DNA of 64,000 bases from an uncultured Eubacteriales bacterium (GTDB lineage Bacteria; Bacillota; Clostridia; Oscillospirales; Acutalibacteraceae), in assembly GCA_934728355.1 (NCBI GenBank), contig CAKVEA010000001.1, forward strand, positions 1 through 64,000, given 5' to 3'. Under the pieces are notes generated by a model, which saw only the letters and a list, made by a program, of their open reading frames with translations, was not told the DNA's origin and did no database searches. The translations under genes were made by a program, and so were the position numbers. Position 1 is the first letter of the stretch. Each line of letters opens with the position of its first letter. Below are positions 35,767-43,907 of the stretch, in pieces.

Positions 35767-36984
35767 TTAGCCTTTTAAAATTTCTTTTGGAAAACATTTA
35801 TTTTCCATCGCATATGTAAGATCCAAAACTTCTACATCGCAGTTTTCTTCACTTACATCAATTTTTTTATCATAAGGGACAGAAATTACAAAACGATCCC
35901 TTTCATTAACATATACTTTTTTCTTTTCCCCATTTTCGGTACAAAACTCATTTTCTTTCCACAGGTTTTCATCAAAATTAAATTCTACTTCATTTGATGT
36001 AAAAATGCCACTAATTTTTTTTAAATTATTGTCACTACAAAAATAAGGTGAAATTGTTCTCTTTTCTCCGCCGAGTTCTTTTAAAGTTATTCCTTTGTTA
36101 TTTAAAGAATACAACCATCTTGTGAAAGAATATTTTATTCCGCCGCAGCTATCGACTGGTATTTCACGACTGCACCAAATCACAGGTCTTTTTTCGCATA
36201 AAAATTTTTTAAATTTTGCTTTACTTTCTATTGCATATGATATTCCACATTTTTCCTTTACAATGTTTGCAAAAGAAATCTCTTCAGGAGTGCTTTTGGA
36301 ATCTAGTGCCATTGCTGCATAAATTCTAGCATCAGCAACTGTCAATAATCCTTTTTTTAATGAGAATACTAACTTATTTTTTGCATCAATATAATAATCT
36401 TTTCCTGAAACGTTGACTTTTTCTAAATCGCTTTTTCCTTTAAGATTTTCATCTTCGCAATTTTTATCTAGCAAAACTACATTATCCAAATCAATACGTA
36501 AACCTTCATTAAACTTTAAAGTAGCAACTGAACCTGTACAACTTATATCCAAATTATCAATATCATTAGTAATTTCATTAAGTGGTACAAATTTCTCTTC
36601 CTCAACACCATCTTTGTTTTTTTCAATTACCTTTAAGATAATCATATCTTTTATTTTTTTAACAAGTTCATCCTCATTACCTGCAAAAGAATCATAAGTT
36701 CTTTCCCACGCAGCTATTTTTAAAATATTATCAGGGGTTTCTTTAATTCTACTAGGAAAGATTAGTGGTCTATTAACGAGATACTCAAAATCTCTTACTT
36801 TGTCTACAAATCTTTCATGTGGTAAAACAACTTTTTTCTCCCAAAAGTATGGGTCCCATTTCGGCGGATAAATTCCTGCTGTTACAATACTATCCGGATT
36901 ATATGCATATGTCGGAACGACTGCACCGGAAATTGATAAAATAGAAAGCATTGCTGCTATAGATTTTGAAAATTTCTTATTCAT
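35767..36984 (-). CDS. Exported protein of unknown function (405 aa)
   Basis: No family recognised. The start is ATG at 36984 (MNKKFSKSIAAMLSILSISG), which gives a clean signal peptide with likely cleavage after TYA and has AGGAGGAG upstream; the open frame extends further without support. The mature part has no membrane segment or sorting signal, so it is probably released or loosely attached. It contains about nine cysteines, including CSREIPVDSCGG, and a Trp-rich start (PPKWDPYFWEKK). It is monocistronic with its own promoter and terminator. Confidence 0.75.
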   Translation of the reverse strand: MNKKFSKSIAAMLSILSISGAVVPTYAYNPDSIVTAGIYPPKWDPYFWEKKVVLPHERFVDKVRDFEYLVNRPLIFPSRIKETPDNILKIAAWERTYDSFAGNEDELVKKIKDMIILKVIEKNKDGVEEEKFVPLNEITNDIDNLDISCTGSVATLKFNEGLRIDLDNVVLLDKNCEDENLKGKSDLEKVNVSGKDYYIDAKNKLVFSLKKGLLTVADARIYAAMALDSKSTPEEISFANIVKEKCGISYAIESKAKFKKFLCEKRPVIWCSREIPVDSCGGIKYSFTRWLYSLNNKGITLKELGGEKRTISPYFCSDNNLKKISGIFTSNEVEFNFDENLWKENEFCTENGEKKKVYVNERDRFVISVPYDKKIDVSEENCDVEVLDLTYAMENKCFPKEILKG

Positions 36985-37076
36985 AACTCCTCCTGAAATT
37001 ACATAAAATTTTTCGTTTGAAATATTGATAATCAAACCTATATCCAATGTTTTTGTAATGATTTATTACATAATAT

Positions 37077-37105
37077 ATAATACTGCTTTGAATGTATATT
37101 TTCAA
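37077..37105 (-). promoter_or_regulatory. Promoter of the 405-aa exported protein
   Basis: On the minus strand TTGAAA (37105-37100) and TATTAT (37082-37077) are 17 bp apart. Between this promoter and the acpP terminator (37106-37291) I see no gene. Confidence 0.55.
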
Positions 37106-37291
37106 CCCCTTTTTACATAAAATTAAAATATTCTTATATAATTAATAAAAGCATTTATATTTAAAAGTATAAATTATATAAATTAAATAAATAAAATTCA
37201 AAATAAAAAATAGAAGTATTAAAAAAATAATACCTCTATAGATTTTTAATTTAATGTATCAGACTAAAATCAATTGTATTTTATTAAATAA

Positions 37292-37317
37292 AAATGTGGC
37301 TTTTATAAGCCACATTT
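37292..37317 (-). terminator. acpP terminator
   Basis: An 11-bp perfect stem, AAATGTGGCTT (37292-37302) with AAGCCACATTT (37307-37317), and a 4-nt loop lie just after the acpP stop codon; the minus strand continues into a T-rich stretch. Confidence 0.8.
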
Positions 37318-37325
37318 ACTTAATT

Positions 37326-37568
37326 TTAAGAAAGTCCGGTAACATCTGAAACATAATTTACTATATCTCCAACTGTTGTTATAGATTCCATAATATCGTC
37401 ATCGGATTCTATATCAATGTCGAATTCGTCTTCAACAGAAGCCAAAAGATCTGCTAAATCAAGTGAATCTGCCTCCAAATCATTAAATAAGTCCGTTTCC
37501 AGAGTAATTTCAGACTCATCTATGTCAAATTGTTCACTTAAAATTACTTTCAATTTTTCTAAAACCAT
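37326..37568 (-). CDS. acpP: Acyl carrier protein
   Basis: This 80-aa acidic protein carries the growing acyl chain of fatty acid synthesis on a phosphopantetheine arm attached to Ser35 in EADSLDLADLL. I use ATG at 37568 (MVLEKLKVILSEQF) on family grounds; ATG at 37577 is nearer in spacing to the AAAGGAAG ribosome binding site, so three extra residues are possible. It stands alone, away from fab genes. Confidence 0.95.
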   Translation of the reverse strand: MVLEKLKVILSEQFDIDESEITLETDLFNDLEADSLDLADLLASVEDEFDIDIESDDDIMESITTVGDIVNYVSDVTGLS

Positions 37569-37613
37569 TTTAATCATCGCTTCCTTTCTTAAACTCACAG
37601 TTTCTAAATAATA

Positions 37614-37642
37614 TTAATAATGAAAATGAAATTGTTTGTCAA
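37614..37642 (-). promoter_or_regulatory. acpP promoter
   Basis: On the minus strand a perfect TTGACA (37642-37637) is 17 bp from TATTAA (37619-37614), giving a leader of roughly 40 nt. Confidence 0.5.
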
Positions 37643-37723
37643 GTAATAATGTTTCAACTTGCTACTTCACTCATACTACCATATAAAATTTTATTGTCAA
37701 TACATATTTTTTTACTTTAAAAA

Positions 37724-37757
37724 CTCACACCGTTTTAAAATTAAAAAATGGTGCGAG
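37724..37757 (-). terminator. Terminator of the amino-acid ABC operon
   Basis: On the minus strand CTCGCACC (37757-37750) pairs, with one mismatch, with GGTGTGAG (37731-37724), followed by TTTTTAAAGTAAAAAAA. Confidence 0.6.
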
Positions 37758-37764
37758 CTCAGAA

Positions 37765-38508
37765 TCAACTAGATTCCCCAACTATAAACCTTGAAAGAAA
37801 TTGTTGAGTTCTTTCATTTTTCGGATTAACTAAAATATCCTCAGGAGTACCTTCTTCACAAATAACTCCACCATCCATAAAAGAAATTTTAGTAGAAACT
37901 TCTTTCGCAAATGCCATTTCATGCGTTACTATTATCATGGTAAGACCAAAATCAGCAAGCTCTTTCATAACCTTAAGAACCTCACCGACTGTTTCAGGAT
38001 CAAGTGCTGAAGTAGGCTCATCGAAAAGCAAAACTTTAGGATTCATTGCTAAAGCTCTTGCAATAGCTACTCTTTGCTTTTGACCTCCTGAAAGTTGTTT
38101 AGGCTTTGCATCTGCAAATCTTAACATCTGAACTTGATCTAAAAATCTTATAGCATCTCTGCGTGCTTCATTTGAATTTCTTTTCAAAACACGTACAGGT
38201 CCGACCATACAATTTTCAAGAACACTTAAATTACTAAATAGATTAAATTGCTGGAAAACCATTCCTACTTCAGAACGATATTTATCGATATTATAGCCAT
38301 TTGAAAGTATATTCTTACCACCATAAATAATTTCACCTGAATCGGGTCTTTCAAGTAAATTTATACATCTCAAAAAAGTAGATTTACCGGAACCCGAAGG
38401 TCCTATTATGCAAGAAACATCTCCTTCTCTAATGCTGTAATTAACACCTTTAAGTATTTCGTTATTTCCAAAAGATTTTCTAAGTCTTTTAACTTCTATA
38501 ATACTCAT
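37765..38508 (-). CDS. glnQ: Polar amino acid ABC transporter, ATPase
   Basis: The 247-aa ATPase subunit has Walker A GPSGSGKSTFLRC, Q loop, signature LSGGQKQRVAIARAL, Walker B VLLFDEPTSALDPE and the switch His in IVTHEMAFAKEV, all typical of the GlnQ/HisP subfamily. It energises uptake by the permease and binding lipoprotein encoded immediately upstream (12 bp gap). The substrate is a polar amino acid; which one cannot be told. The symbol is by family only. Confidence 0.93.
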   Translation of the reverse strand: MSIIEVKRLRKSFGNNEILKGVNYSIREGDVSCIIGPSGSGKSTFLRCINLLERPDSGEIIYGGKNILSNGYNIDKYRSEVGMVFQQFNLFSNLSVLENCMVGPVRVLKRNSNEARRDAIRFLDQVQMLRFADAKPKQLSGGQKQRVAIARALAMNPKVLLFDEPTSALDPETVGEVLKVMKELADFGLTMIIVTHEMAFAKEVSTKISFMDGGVICEEGTPEDILVNPKNERTQQFLSRFIVGESS

Positions 38509-38520
38509 TTTATTTCCACC

Positions 38521-39273
38521 TTACTTCTTAACGAAAACAATAGGCATGGTAGAAGATGTTGGTGTAAACTCCTTTTGACCATCCATACGTTTTTCTAAAT
38601 ACCTAATTATACGAGTAACAGTTAACGTTAAGAACAAATATATAAATGCTACAACTATAAATGTTTCATAAGTTCTGTAAATGGCTCCTCTTATGGATTT
38701 TGTTACAAAGAAAAGTTCGGTAACAGATATAACATTGAGCACTGAAGTATCTTTTATATTTATAATAAATTCATTGCAAGTTGCAGGCATAATATTTTTT
38801 ATTGTCTGCGGAATAATTATATACATCATTGCTTGCCAATGACTCATTCCCATAGCTCTTGCAGCTTCCATCTGTCCTGGATCTATACTTTCTATTCCTC
38901 CTCTGACAACTTCGACCATATATGCCCCTGTATTAATAGAAACTATTATTATTCCTGCAATAGTAGGTTTAAAATCCACACCTATAAACTCCTGCATTCC
39001 AAAATAAATAACAATAGCTTGTACCATCATTGGGGTACCTCTAAAAATCTCTACATAACAACCTATAATAAACTTGAAAGTTTTAACTAAAAATGCCTTG
39101 ATTTTTCCATGTGGCTCCGGAGAAGCTCTAAATGCTCCCAATGCAAGACCAATTGAAAATCCTATTATAGTTCCAAAGAAAGATATAAGTAGAGTTACAT
39201 AAGTACCTCTTAAAAACCATGACCCATAATTTTGAAGTATATATTCTATCCACGAGAAAAAATTTCTTTCCAT
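38521..39273 (-). CDS. glnP: Polar amino acid ABC transporter, permease
   Basis: The 250-aa inner-membrane subunit has about five membrane segments and the HisM/GlnP EAA loop EAARAMGMSHWQAMMYIIIP that docks on the ATPase. It sits between the ATPase gene (12 bp) and the binding protein gene (37 bp), forming a three-gene transport operon. Confidence 0.92.
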   Translation of the reverse strand: MERNFFSWIEYILQNYGSWFLRGTYVTLLISFFGTIIGFSIGLALGAFRASPEPHGKIKAFLVKTFKFIIGCYVEIFRGTPMMVQAIVIYFGMQEFIGVDFKPTIAGIIIVSINTGAYMVEVVRGGIESIDPGQMEAARAMGMSHWQAMMYIIIPQTIKNIMPATCNEFIINIKDTSVLNVISVTELFFVTKSIRGAIYRTYETFIVVAFIYLFLTLTVTRIIRYLEKRMDGQKEFTPTSSTMPIVFVKK

Positions 39274-39310
39274 TGTACTTCACCTCCTAAATTTCAAAAG
39301 CAACCTGTAT

Positions 39311-40147
39311 TTACATTGAGCAAGACATTTCAACTGCATAATCCATCATATTTTTTCTTTCTGATTCACTTATATTCTCTAATGCTTCATTTATTTTTTC
39401 TTTTAGACTATCACCCTTTTTAACTCCGATTCTAACAGCGATTTGATCCTCCGAAAAATTAAATCCTTTTCCATCTTCAAATTCTATGTACATAAGATCA
39501 GGGTTAGTATGAACAGCTGTCAAAGCTGCTGCTTTCTCACTAACATAACAATCTATTTTTCCGGCACTCAGAGAAGAAATTATAGAAGAAAAATCTTCCA
39601 TTGCAACTTGTTTTGAAACTCCACTCATTTGATCTATAAAACTATAAGGAAGTGTTCCTAGCTGACCCGTTATTTTAGCACCTTTAAAATCATTTATACT
39701 TTTAGCATTTTGAAAAATACTTCCTTTTTTAAGCACTACCACAACATTTGATGTGTAATAACTTTCAGTAAAATCTATGGCTCTTCGTCTGTTCTCGGTA
39801 GCTGACATGCCGGCAACTATTGCATCAATTTTCCCCGATGTTAAAGCAGGCAACAATCCATCCCAATCAACTTTAACTATTTCCAAGTCCAAATTTAAAA
39901 TTTCTGCTATTCTCCGAGAAATATAAACATCATAGCCACAAGCATACCATCCTCCTGAAATCTGAGCCGCATTTCCTTTAGAAAACGGTTGAATCCAGTT
40001 GAACGGTGCATATGCACATTCCATTCCAACCTTTAGCTTTGGGCGGGAATGATTATTGTCCCGATTAGAGCAACCTGTGAAAAAAGTAAGTACAGAAAAC
40101 ACGCATGCCATTCCTAAAAAAATATGTACTTTTTTTAATATATTCAT
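39311..40147 (-). CDS. Amino acid ABC transporter substrate-binding lipoprotein
   Basis: This is a 278-aa extracytoplasmic solute receptor (SBP_bac_3). The start is ATG at 40147, with GGAAGGGATTG upstream. The lipoprotein signal ends FFTGC, with Cys25 as the lipid site. GMECAYAPFNW, DWDGLLPAL, DAIVAGMSAT and RAIDFTESYY are family motifs that line the ligand cleft. First gene of the transport operon. Confidence 0.92.
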   Translation of the reverse strand: MNILKKVHIFLGMACVFSVLTFFTGCSNRDNNHSRPKLKVGMECAYAPFNWIQPFSKGNAAQISGGWYACGYDVYISRRIAEILNLDLEIVKVDWDGLLPALTSGKIDAIVAGMSATENRRRAIDFTESYYTSNVVVVLKKGSIFQNAKSINDFKGAKITGQLGTLPYSFIDQMSGVSKQVAMEDFSSIISSLSAGKIDCYVSEKAAALTAVHTNPDLMYIEFEDGKGFNFSEDQIAVRIGVKKGDSLKEKINEALENISESERKNMMDYAVEMSCSM

Positions 40148-40198
40148 TCTCACAATCCCTTCCAAAAATATAATTACCCCAAAGCGAATTCACTAAAT

Positions 40199-40226
40199 GT
40201 GCGCAACTAAATTAAAAGTTGCGCAC
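40199..40226 (-). terminator. Stem-loop between the Cys-rich gene and the ABC operon
   Basis: A perfect 9-bp stem, GTGCGCAAC (40199-40207) with GTTGCGCAC (40218-40226), follows the minus-strand stop at 40235. The U tract is poor, so it may be a weak terminator or an mRNA 3' end stabiliser. Confidence 0.5.
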
Positions 40227-40234
40227 CTAAAATA

Positions 40235-40729
40235 TTAGTCTTTTGATTTGCATCCACAGTTGCAATCATCATCACAATCGCCTTCACATTCACAGCAACA
40301 ATCACTTAAATCAAATTCCAAAAGCTGACCGCAGTTCGGGCAATTCATTTCTTTTTCTTTAAGTGTTTCACTACAGAGACAAACTTCTTTTCCACATCCG
40401 GGACAAACGACTTCATAACATTCTTCATCTTCATGGCATCCACAATCACAATTGCAATCATCTTCACAGTCACATCCGCAATCACAATCGCATCCACAGC
40501 CACAACCATCTTCAAAAACTTCGTTCTCAACAGATGCCAAATCTTCATCCATGACTTCCATTTGTTCTAAGATTCCATCTACGTCTTCATCTAAGTCTTC
40601 AATTGATGAAGAAATATTTTGAATAATATCAACTATACCCTTAAAAAGTTTAGTTTCATTTTTTTCATCGTCAAGTTCCATTCCTGACAATAATCCTTTC
40701 AAATATGCTGCTTGTTCTTTAATAGTCAT
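40235..40729 (-). CDS. CD1247-type protein with Cys/Asp-rich metal-binding tail (164 aa)
   Basis: Residues 1-70 match the CD1247 N-terminal type (MTIKEQAAYLKGLLSGMELD, then an acidic helix), known in Clostridia near efp. A zinc ribbon follows: CPGCGKEVCLC and CPNCGQLLEF. Unusual are two flanking blocks of alternating Cys with Asp/Glu/Gly (CGCGCDCDCGCDC before the ribbon and CCCECEGDCDDDCNCGC after it), making about 26 cysteines in the last 95 residues. That resembles metallothionein composition and suggests heavy metal binding. The gene follows efp by 39 bp, so the two are probably co-transcribed. Function unknown. Confidence 0.8.
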   Translation of the reverse strand: MTIKEQAAYLKGLLSGMELDDEKNETKLFKGIVDIIQNISSSIEDLDEDVDGILEQMEVMDEDLASVENEVFEDGCGCGCDCDCGCDCEDDCNCDCGCHEDEECYEVVCPGCGKEVCLCSETLKEKEMNCPNCGQLLEFDLSDCCCECEGDCDDDCNCGCKSKD

Positions 40730-40768
40730 ATATGACTCCTCCTAAAATGTTGTTACTTATAATATTTA

Positions 40769-41326
40769 CTATGCACGCTCTATATATTCACCGGTTCGAG
40801 TATCAACTTTAATTTTTTCTCCTTCTTCTACAAAAAGAGGAACCTTAACCTGAGCACCCGTTTCAAGAACTGCAGGTTTTGTAGCATTTGTAGCAGTATC
40901 ACCTTTAAATCCAACATCAGTTTGAGTTATAAGAAGTTCCACGAAAAGTGGGGGTTCAACACTGAAAACATTTCCTTTATAAGAAAGAACTTTACACGTC
41001 ATATTCTCCTTGACAAATTTGAAGCTATCGCTCAAAACAGATGAACTAATGGGCATTTGCTCAAAAGTTTCATTATCCATAAAATAATATAAATCTCCAT
41101 CATTATAAAGATATTGCATTTCTTTCCTATCAATAAAGGCTTCTTGAAACTTTTCACTTGGATTGAAAGTACGTTCAGTAACAGCACCCGTAATAACATT
41201 TTTTATTTTTGCTCTCACAAAAGCTGCCCCTTTACCAGGTTTAACATGTTGAAACTCAACAATGGAAACCACATTTCCATCAATTTCAAATGTGGAACCA
41301 TTTCTAAAATCGCCAGCAGATATCAT
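40769..41326 (-). CDS. efp: Elongation factor P
   Basis: EF-P relieves ribosome stalling at polyproline. The 185-aa length and three beta-barrel domains are standard. The loop that reaches the peptidyl transferase centre reads HVKPGKGAAFV; Lys in PGKG is the usual modification site. The C-terminal signature VDTRTGEYIERA is intact. No epmA or ymfI-like modifier is seen here. AGGAGG lies before the ATG. Confidence 0.97.
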   Translation of the reverse strand: MISAGDFRNGSTFEIDGNVVSIVEFQHVKPGKGAAFVRAKIKNVITGAVTERTFNPSEKFQEAFIDRKEMQYLYNDGDLYYFMDNETFEQMPISSSVLSDSFKFVKENMTCKVLSYKGNVFSVEPPLFVELLITQTDVGFKGDTATNATKPAVLETGAQVKVPLFVEEGEKIKVDTRTGEYIERA

Positions 41327-41342
41327 TAAATTTCCTCCTCAA

Positions 41343-41371
41343 AATATATACAAAGCTACAAGCTTTGACAA
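41343..41371 (-). promoter_or_regulatory. efp promoter
   Basis: On the minus strand TTGTCA (41371-41366) and TATATT (41348-41343) are 17 bp apart, close to the efp ATG at 41326. Confidence 0.5.
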
Positions 41372-41558
41372 ATTATCAAGCTATTATATTTTATTATGTT
41401 TAAAACATCAAAAATTTATTTTTCGAGTATGCCTCTCCATTATATAGCAACCTCAAAAATAATTCAATACCTAAGTGAATTTTCCACTTAAATATATTCT
41501 CATGTGGAAAATATTAGAAGATTTCCATTAAAATTAATATATTTTTCCACTATGACTA

Positions 41559-41765
41559 CTAAAATTTCAAATGGAATCCGTTTTTCAATTTGCTCTCAAG
41601 CTTACTTCTACAACTGAGACAACATTTTGATGTACTAAAAGGACTTTTATCAGAAGAAGCGATAAAACGAGAATACTTTCTCCCACATATTTCACATATC
41701 CCATTTTCTGTACTTCCGTTACCCCCAGAAACCTTTTCATCAATTTTATTGTCATTCAAATTCAT
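41559..41765 (-). CDS. Double-glycine-leader zinc-ribbon peptide 4 (68 aa)
   Basis: This is a fourth, distant member of the family at 18.6-19.4 kb. The leader is shorter (15 residues, MNLNDNKIDEKVSGG). The core has ICEICGRK and CCLSCRSKL, i.e. CX2C-X21-CX2C plus one extra Cys, and a Lys/Ser-rich linker. GGAGG at 41772-41776 precedes the ATG. It is monocistronic behind a perfect consensus promoter. The shared leader end (KVSGG), GRK after the first Cys pair and C-x-x-C-[YR]-[ES]-K-L at the second support homology. Function unknown. Confidence 0.75.
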   Translation of the reverse strand: MNLNDNKIDEKVSGGNGSTENGICEICGRKYSRFIASSDKSPFSTSKCCLSCRSKLESKLKNGFHLKF

Positions 41766-41818
41766 TTAAAGCCTCCATATAAAATCGAATTCCTTAATCC
41801 AGCCTATCGTATAGCCAC

Positions 41819-41847
41819 ATTATACAATATGATATTGATATTGTCAA
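41819..41847 (-). promoter_or_regulatory. Perfect consensus sigma-A promoter of peptide 4
   Basis: On the minus strand TTGACA (41847-41842) and TATAAT (41824-41819) are separated by exactly 17 bp. The spacer holds an inverted repeat, CAATAT (41825-41830) with ATATTG (41838-41843), that reaches the -35 and could be an operator. Confidence 0.75.
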
Positions 41848-41900
41848 TTATTTTTTATGCAATTAACAAAAACTAATGAATTTATAACAAATCTCTATAT

Positions 41901-43100
41901 TTAAACAAGCATTAATTTAGCAGTTCTACCTTCTGATTCCATAAGAACCACATATTTACCTTCATATAAACCTTTATTAACTACTCCAAAAAAAGCAATT
42001 GTTTTATGTATTATATCTCTCCGCATGTTGTCAATCTCGGTGAACAAACTATGTTTTACATTATAAGCATCATCAATACTATTTAAATTAGCATTTTCAA
42101 TTCTTTGATTAATTAATATTCTAACAAACTCATAATAATCAAAAATATCATCATCTATTGATAATGCACTACTGCAGCTTCCAGAATACTTTTTTCTTAA
42201 TAACATCAACGGTTTTTTTCGACCCATTATTTCTACAGGAGCAACTCCTTTAAATTTACTCCATTTAGTAGAAATTATATCATTACATATTTCAACAAAT
42301 TCGTTTTTCATAAAATAATACATTTCTTCCGGTTTACCAACATTAGGTTTATATTTATTAAAAACATCGCAAAGTTTACTTAATTTTTTGCGCATGTATC
42401 TATCTTCAAACAATTTATTAGATATGTTAATAATATCATTCAATAAATTTTCATAAAGCGTATAATTACGATCCATACTAATACTATCTAAAATACTAAT
42501 TCTCTTATCCACAGGAAAGCACTTAATTCGTGTAGTCATCAAAAGATTGCCGTTTTCTTCTCTATATATAGTATAGTCATCACCCCACTGTACTACTGGC
42601 AAATTTTTCGAAAATTTTTTGCTAACAATCTTCTTCGCTCTTTTTGAATCAACATTACTAATATTAACATCTAATTTAATAAGAGAACTATTTTCCTTTT
42701 TTTGTGAAACAGTAGACGTTTTCTTAGGTGCTAATATGGTGGAAGGCTCACCTTCCGATTTCCAAGAGATACAACTGCTTTTTTTAGTTGTTTCACGAGC
42801 AAGCTTTTTTTCTTTCCTTGAAAAAGGATGATTATATTCAAAATCTGATTCAACAGATGGTTTCTTTTCTTCTTGCGAAAGAGTAGATATTTTCTCAAGT
42901 GATAATATAACAGAAAAGTCCTCATCTGTTTCTTCGGAAGATTTGCTGCCATTTTCTCTTAAGGGTACTTTCGACATTTCAGATTTCAAAGAAAGTTTTG
43001 GGGTGTTATTATCATTATCGGCAAAAACTTCTCCTGTTGGAAATAAAACAGTCCCTACACAAATAACAGACATAATCTTTTTTACAAAGGGTTTAATCAA
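41901..43100 (-). CDS. Exported protein of unknown function (399 aa), paralogue of the next gene upstream
   Basis: The TTG start at 43100 has AGGAGATG upstream. A signal peptide (IMSVICVGTVLFPTGEVFA, cleavage before DN) leads to a low-complexity Ser/Lys/Glu region (about residues 30-150) that contains an internal repeat (SLEKISTLSQEEKKPS and APKKTSTVSQKKENSS). The C-terminal 250 residues form a probable domain. Its YYEFVR and FFGVVNKGLYEGKYVVLMES resemble YYEFIR and FFGETKFKGEYLTLIDES of the neighbouring 225-aa protein, so the two are paralogues sharing this domain. It follows that gene by 32 bp, in one operon. No known family. Confidence 0.75.
   Translation of the reverse strand: MIKPFVKKIMSVICVGTVLFPTGEVFADNDNNTPKLSLKSEMSKVPLRENGSKSSEETDEDFSVILSLEKISTLSQEEKKPSVESDFEYNHPFSRKEKKLARETTKKSSCISWKSEGEPSTILAPKKTSTVSQKKENSSLIKLDVNISNVDSKRAKKIVSKKFSKNLPVVQWGDDYTIYREENGNLLMTTRIKCFPVDKRISILDSISMDRNYTLYENLLNDIINISNKLFEDRYMRKKLSKLCDVFNKYKPNVGKPEEMYYFMKNEFVEICNDIISTKWSKFKGVAPVEIMGRKKPLMLLRKKYSGSCSSALSIDDDIFDYYEFVRILINQRIENANLNSIDDAYNVKHSLFTEIDNMRRDIIHKTIAFFGVVNKGLYEGKYVVLMESEGRTAKLMLV
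42701..42921 (-). repeat. Two imperfect ~50-bp direct repeats inside the 399-aa gene
   Basis: Copies at about 42702-42750 and 42873-42921 share GTAGA..TTTTCT..AGGTG/AAGTG..TAATAT and encode the repeated TST(V/L)SQ-containing segment of the linker region. Confidence 0.55.
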
Positions 43101-43132
43101 AATATAACATCTCCTAATTTTATGTAAAATTA

Positions 43133-43810
43133 CTAAACCACATATAGATATTTATATGTATCATTTTCTTGAGATTTTTTATAAAGAACAAATCTGGGAC
43201 TTTTATGTTCTCCATATTCTGAACTTTCATCAATCAAAGTTAAATATTCTCCTTTGAACTTTGTCTCTCCGAAAAACACAACCATTTCAATTTTTTTCGG
43301 CAGTTCTCGAATAAATTCATAATATTCATCTGTTTGGCAAAATCTACTACCAAAACCGATTTTATTAATACAAATTGTACCCAAATTTCTACAATATTTT
43401 TTAGTTTCTTCCTTCATTAAAAATGTATTTAATGAGCTATAATATTTTTTTATTTCTTCTTTCATAAAAAGTGTAGTTAATGAATCAAAAATAAGCCTCC
43501 TACAACCTCCTTTTCTGTACAAAAAATTAGGATTATTTCTAATTTTTTGCATATTATCTCTCCATATCTCAGAAAAACATTTTATAAATTTATATGCGGG
43601 GCTATCCGACTCATAGCAAGATTTTTCTACAAATTCCAATTGACTTGAAAAAGAAGCATAATCAAGTTTATCCAATTTTTGATCCAAACTGTTTACATAG
43701 CTTTTCACAATAAATTTATCTAAATTCAGGCTGGCAAAAACTTTTTTTCCAAAAAACAAAACAGTAGCTACAACACAAAATACCCCCATATTCTTAAAAA
43801 TTTTTTTCAT
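43133..43810 (-). CDS. Exported protein of unknown function (225 aa)
   Basis: A signal peptide (NMGVFCVVATVLFFGKKVFA, cleavage before SLN) is followed by a helical domain with a repeated segment (TLFMKEEIKKYYSSL and TFLMKEETKKYCRNL). The C-terminal part (YYEFIRELPKK, FFGETKFKGEYLTLIDES) matches the end of the adjacent 399-aa protein. No anchor signal is seen. AAGGAGG precedes the ATG. It heads a two-gene operon with a good promoter. I know no homologous family. Confidence 0.75.
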   Translation of the reverse strand: MKKIFKNMGVFCVVATVLFFGKKVFASLNLDKFIVKSYVNSLDQKLDKLDYASFSSQLEFVEKSCYESDSPAYKFIKCFSEIWRDNMQKIRNNPNFLYRKGGCRRLIFDSLTTLFMKEEIKKYYSSLNTFLMKEETKKYCRNLGTICINKIGFGSRFCQTDEYYEFIRELPKKIEMVVFFGETKFKGEYLTLIDESSEYGEHKSPRFVLYKKSQENDTYKYLYVV

Positions 43811-43846
43811 CTTATAACCTCCTTAAAATAAAATTACTGTATAGTA

Positions 43847-43875
43847 ATTCTATTGAATTCATTATAAATAGTCAA
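43847..43875 (-). promoter_or_regulatory. Promoter of the exported paralogue operon
   Basis: On the minus strand TTGACT (43875-43870) and TAGAAT (43852-43847) are 17 bp apart, about 35 nt before the ATG at 43810. Confidence 0.6.
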
Positions 43876-43907
43876 TAAAGTAACTATTTTTAAATAGTAT
43901 ATAATGC

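Noticed and set aside
40345..40554. His/Ile-rich frames overlapping the Cys-rich gene
   Set aside because: They result from reading the repetitive Cys-Asp codons in other frames; the chosen frame has the conserved CD1247-type N-terminus.
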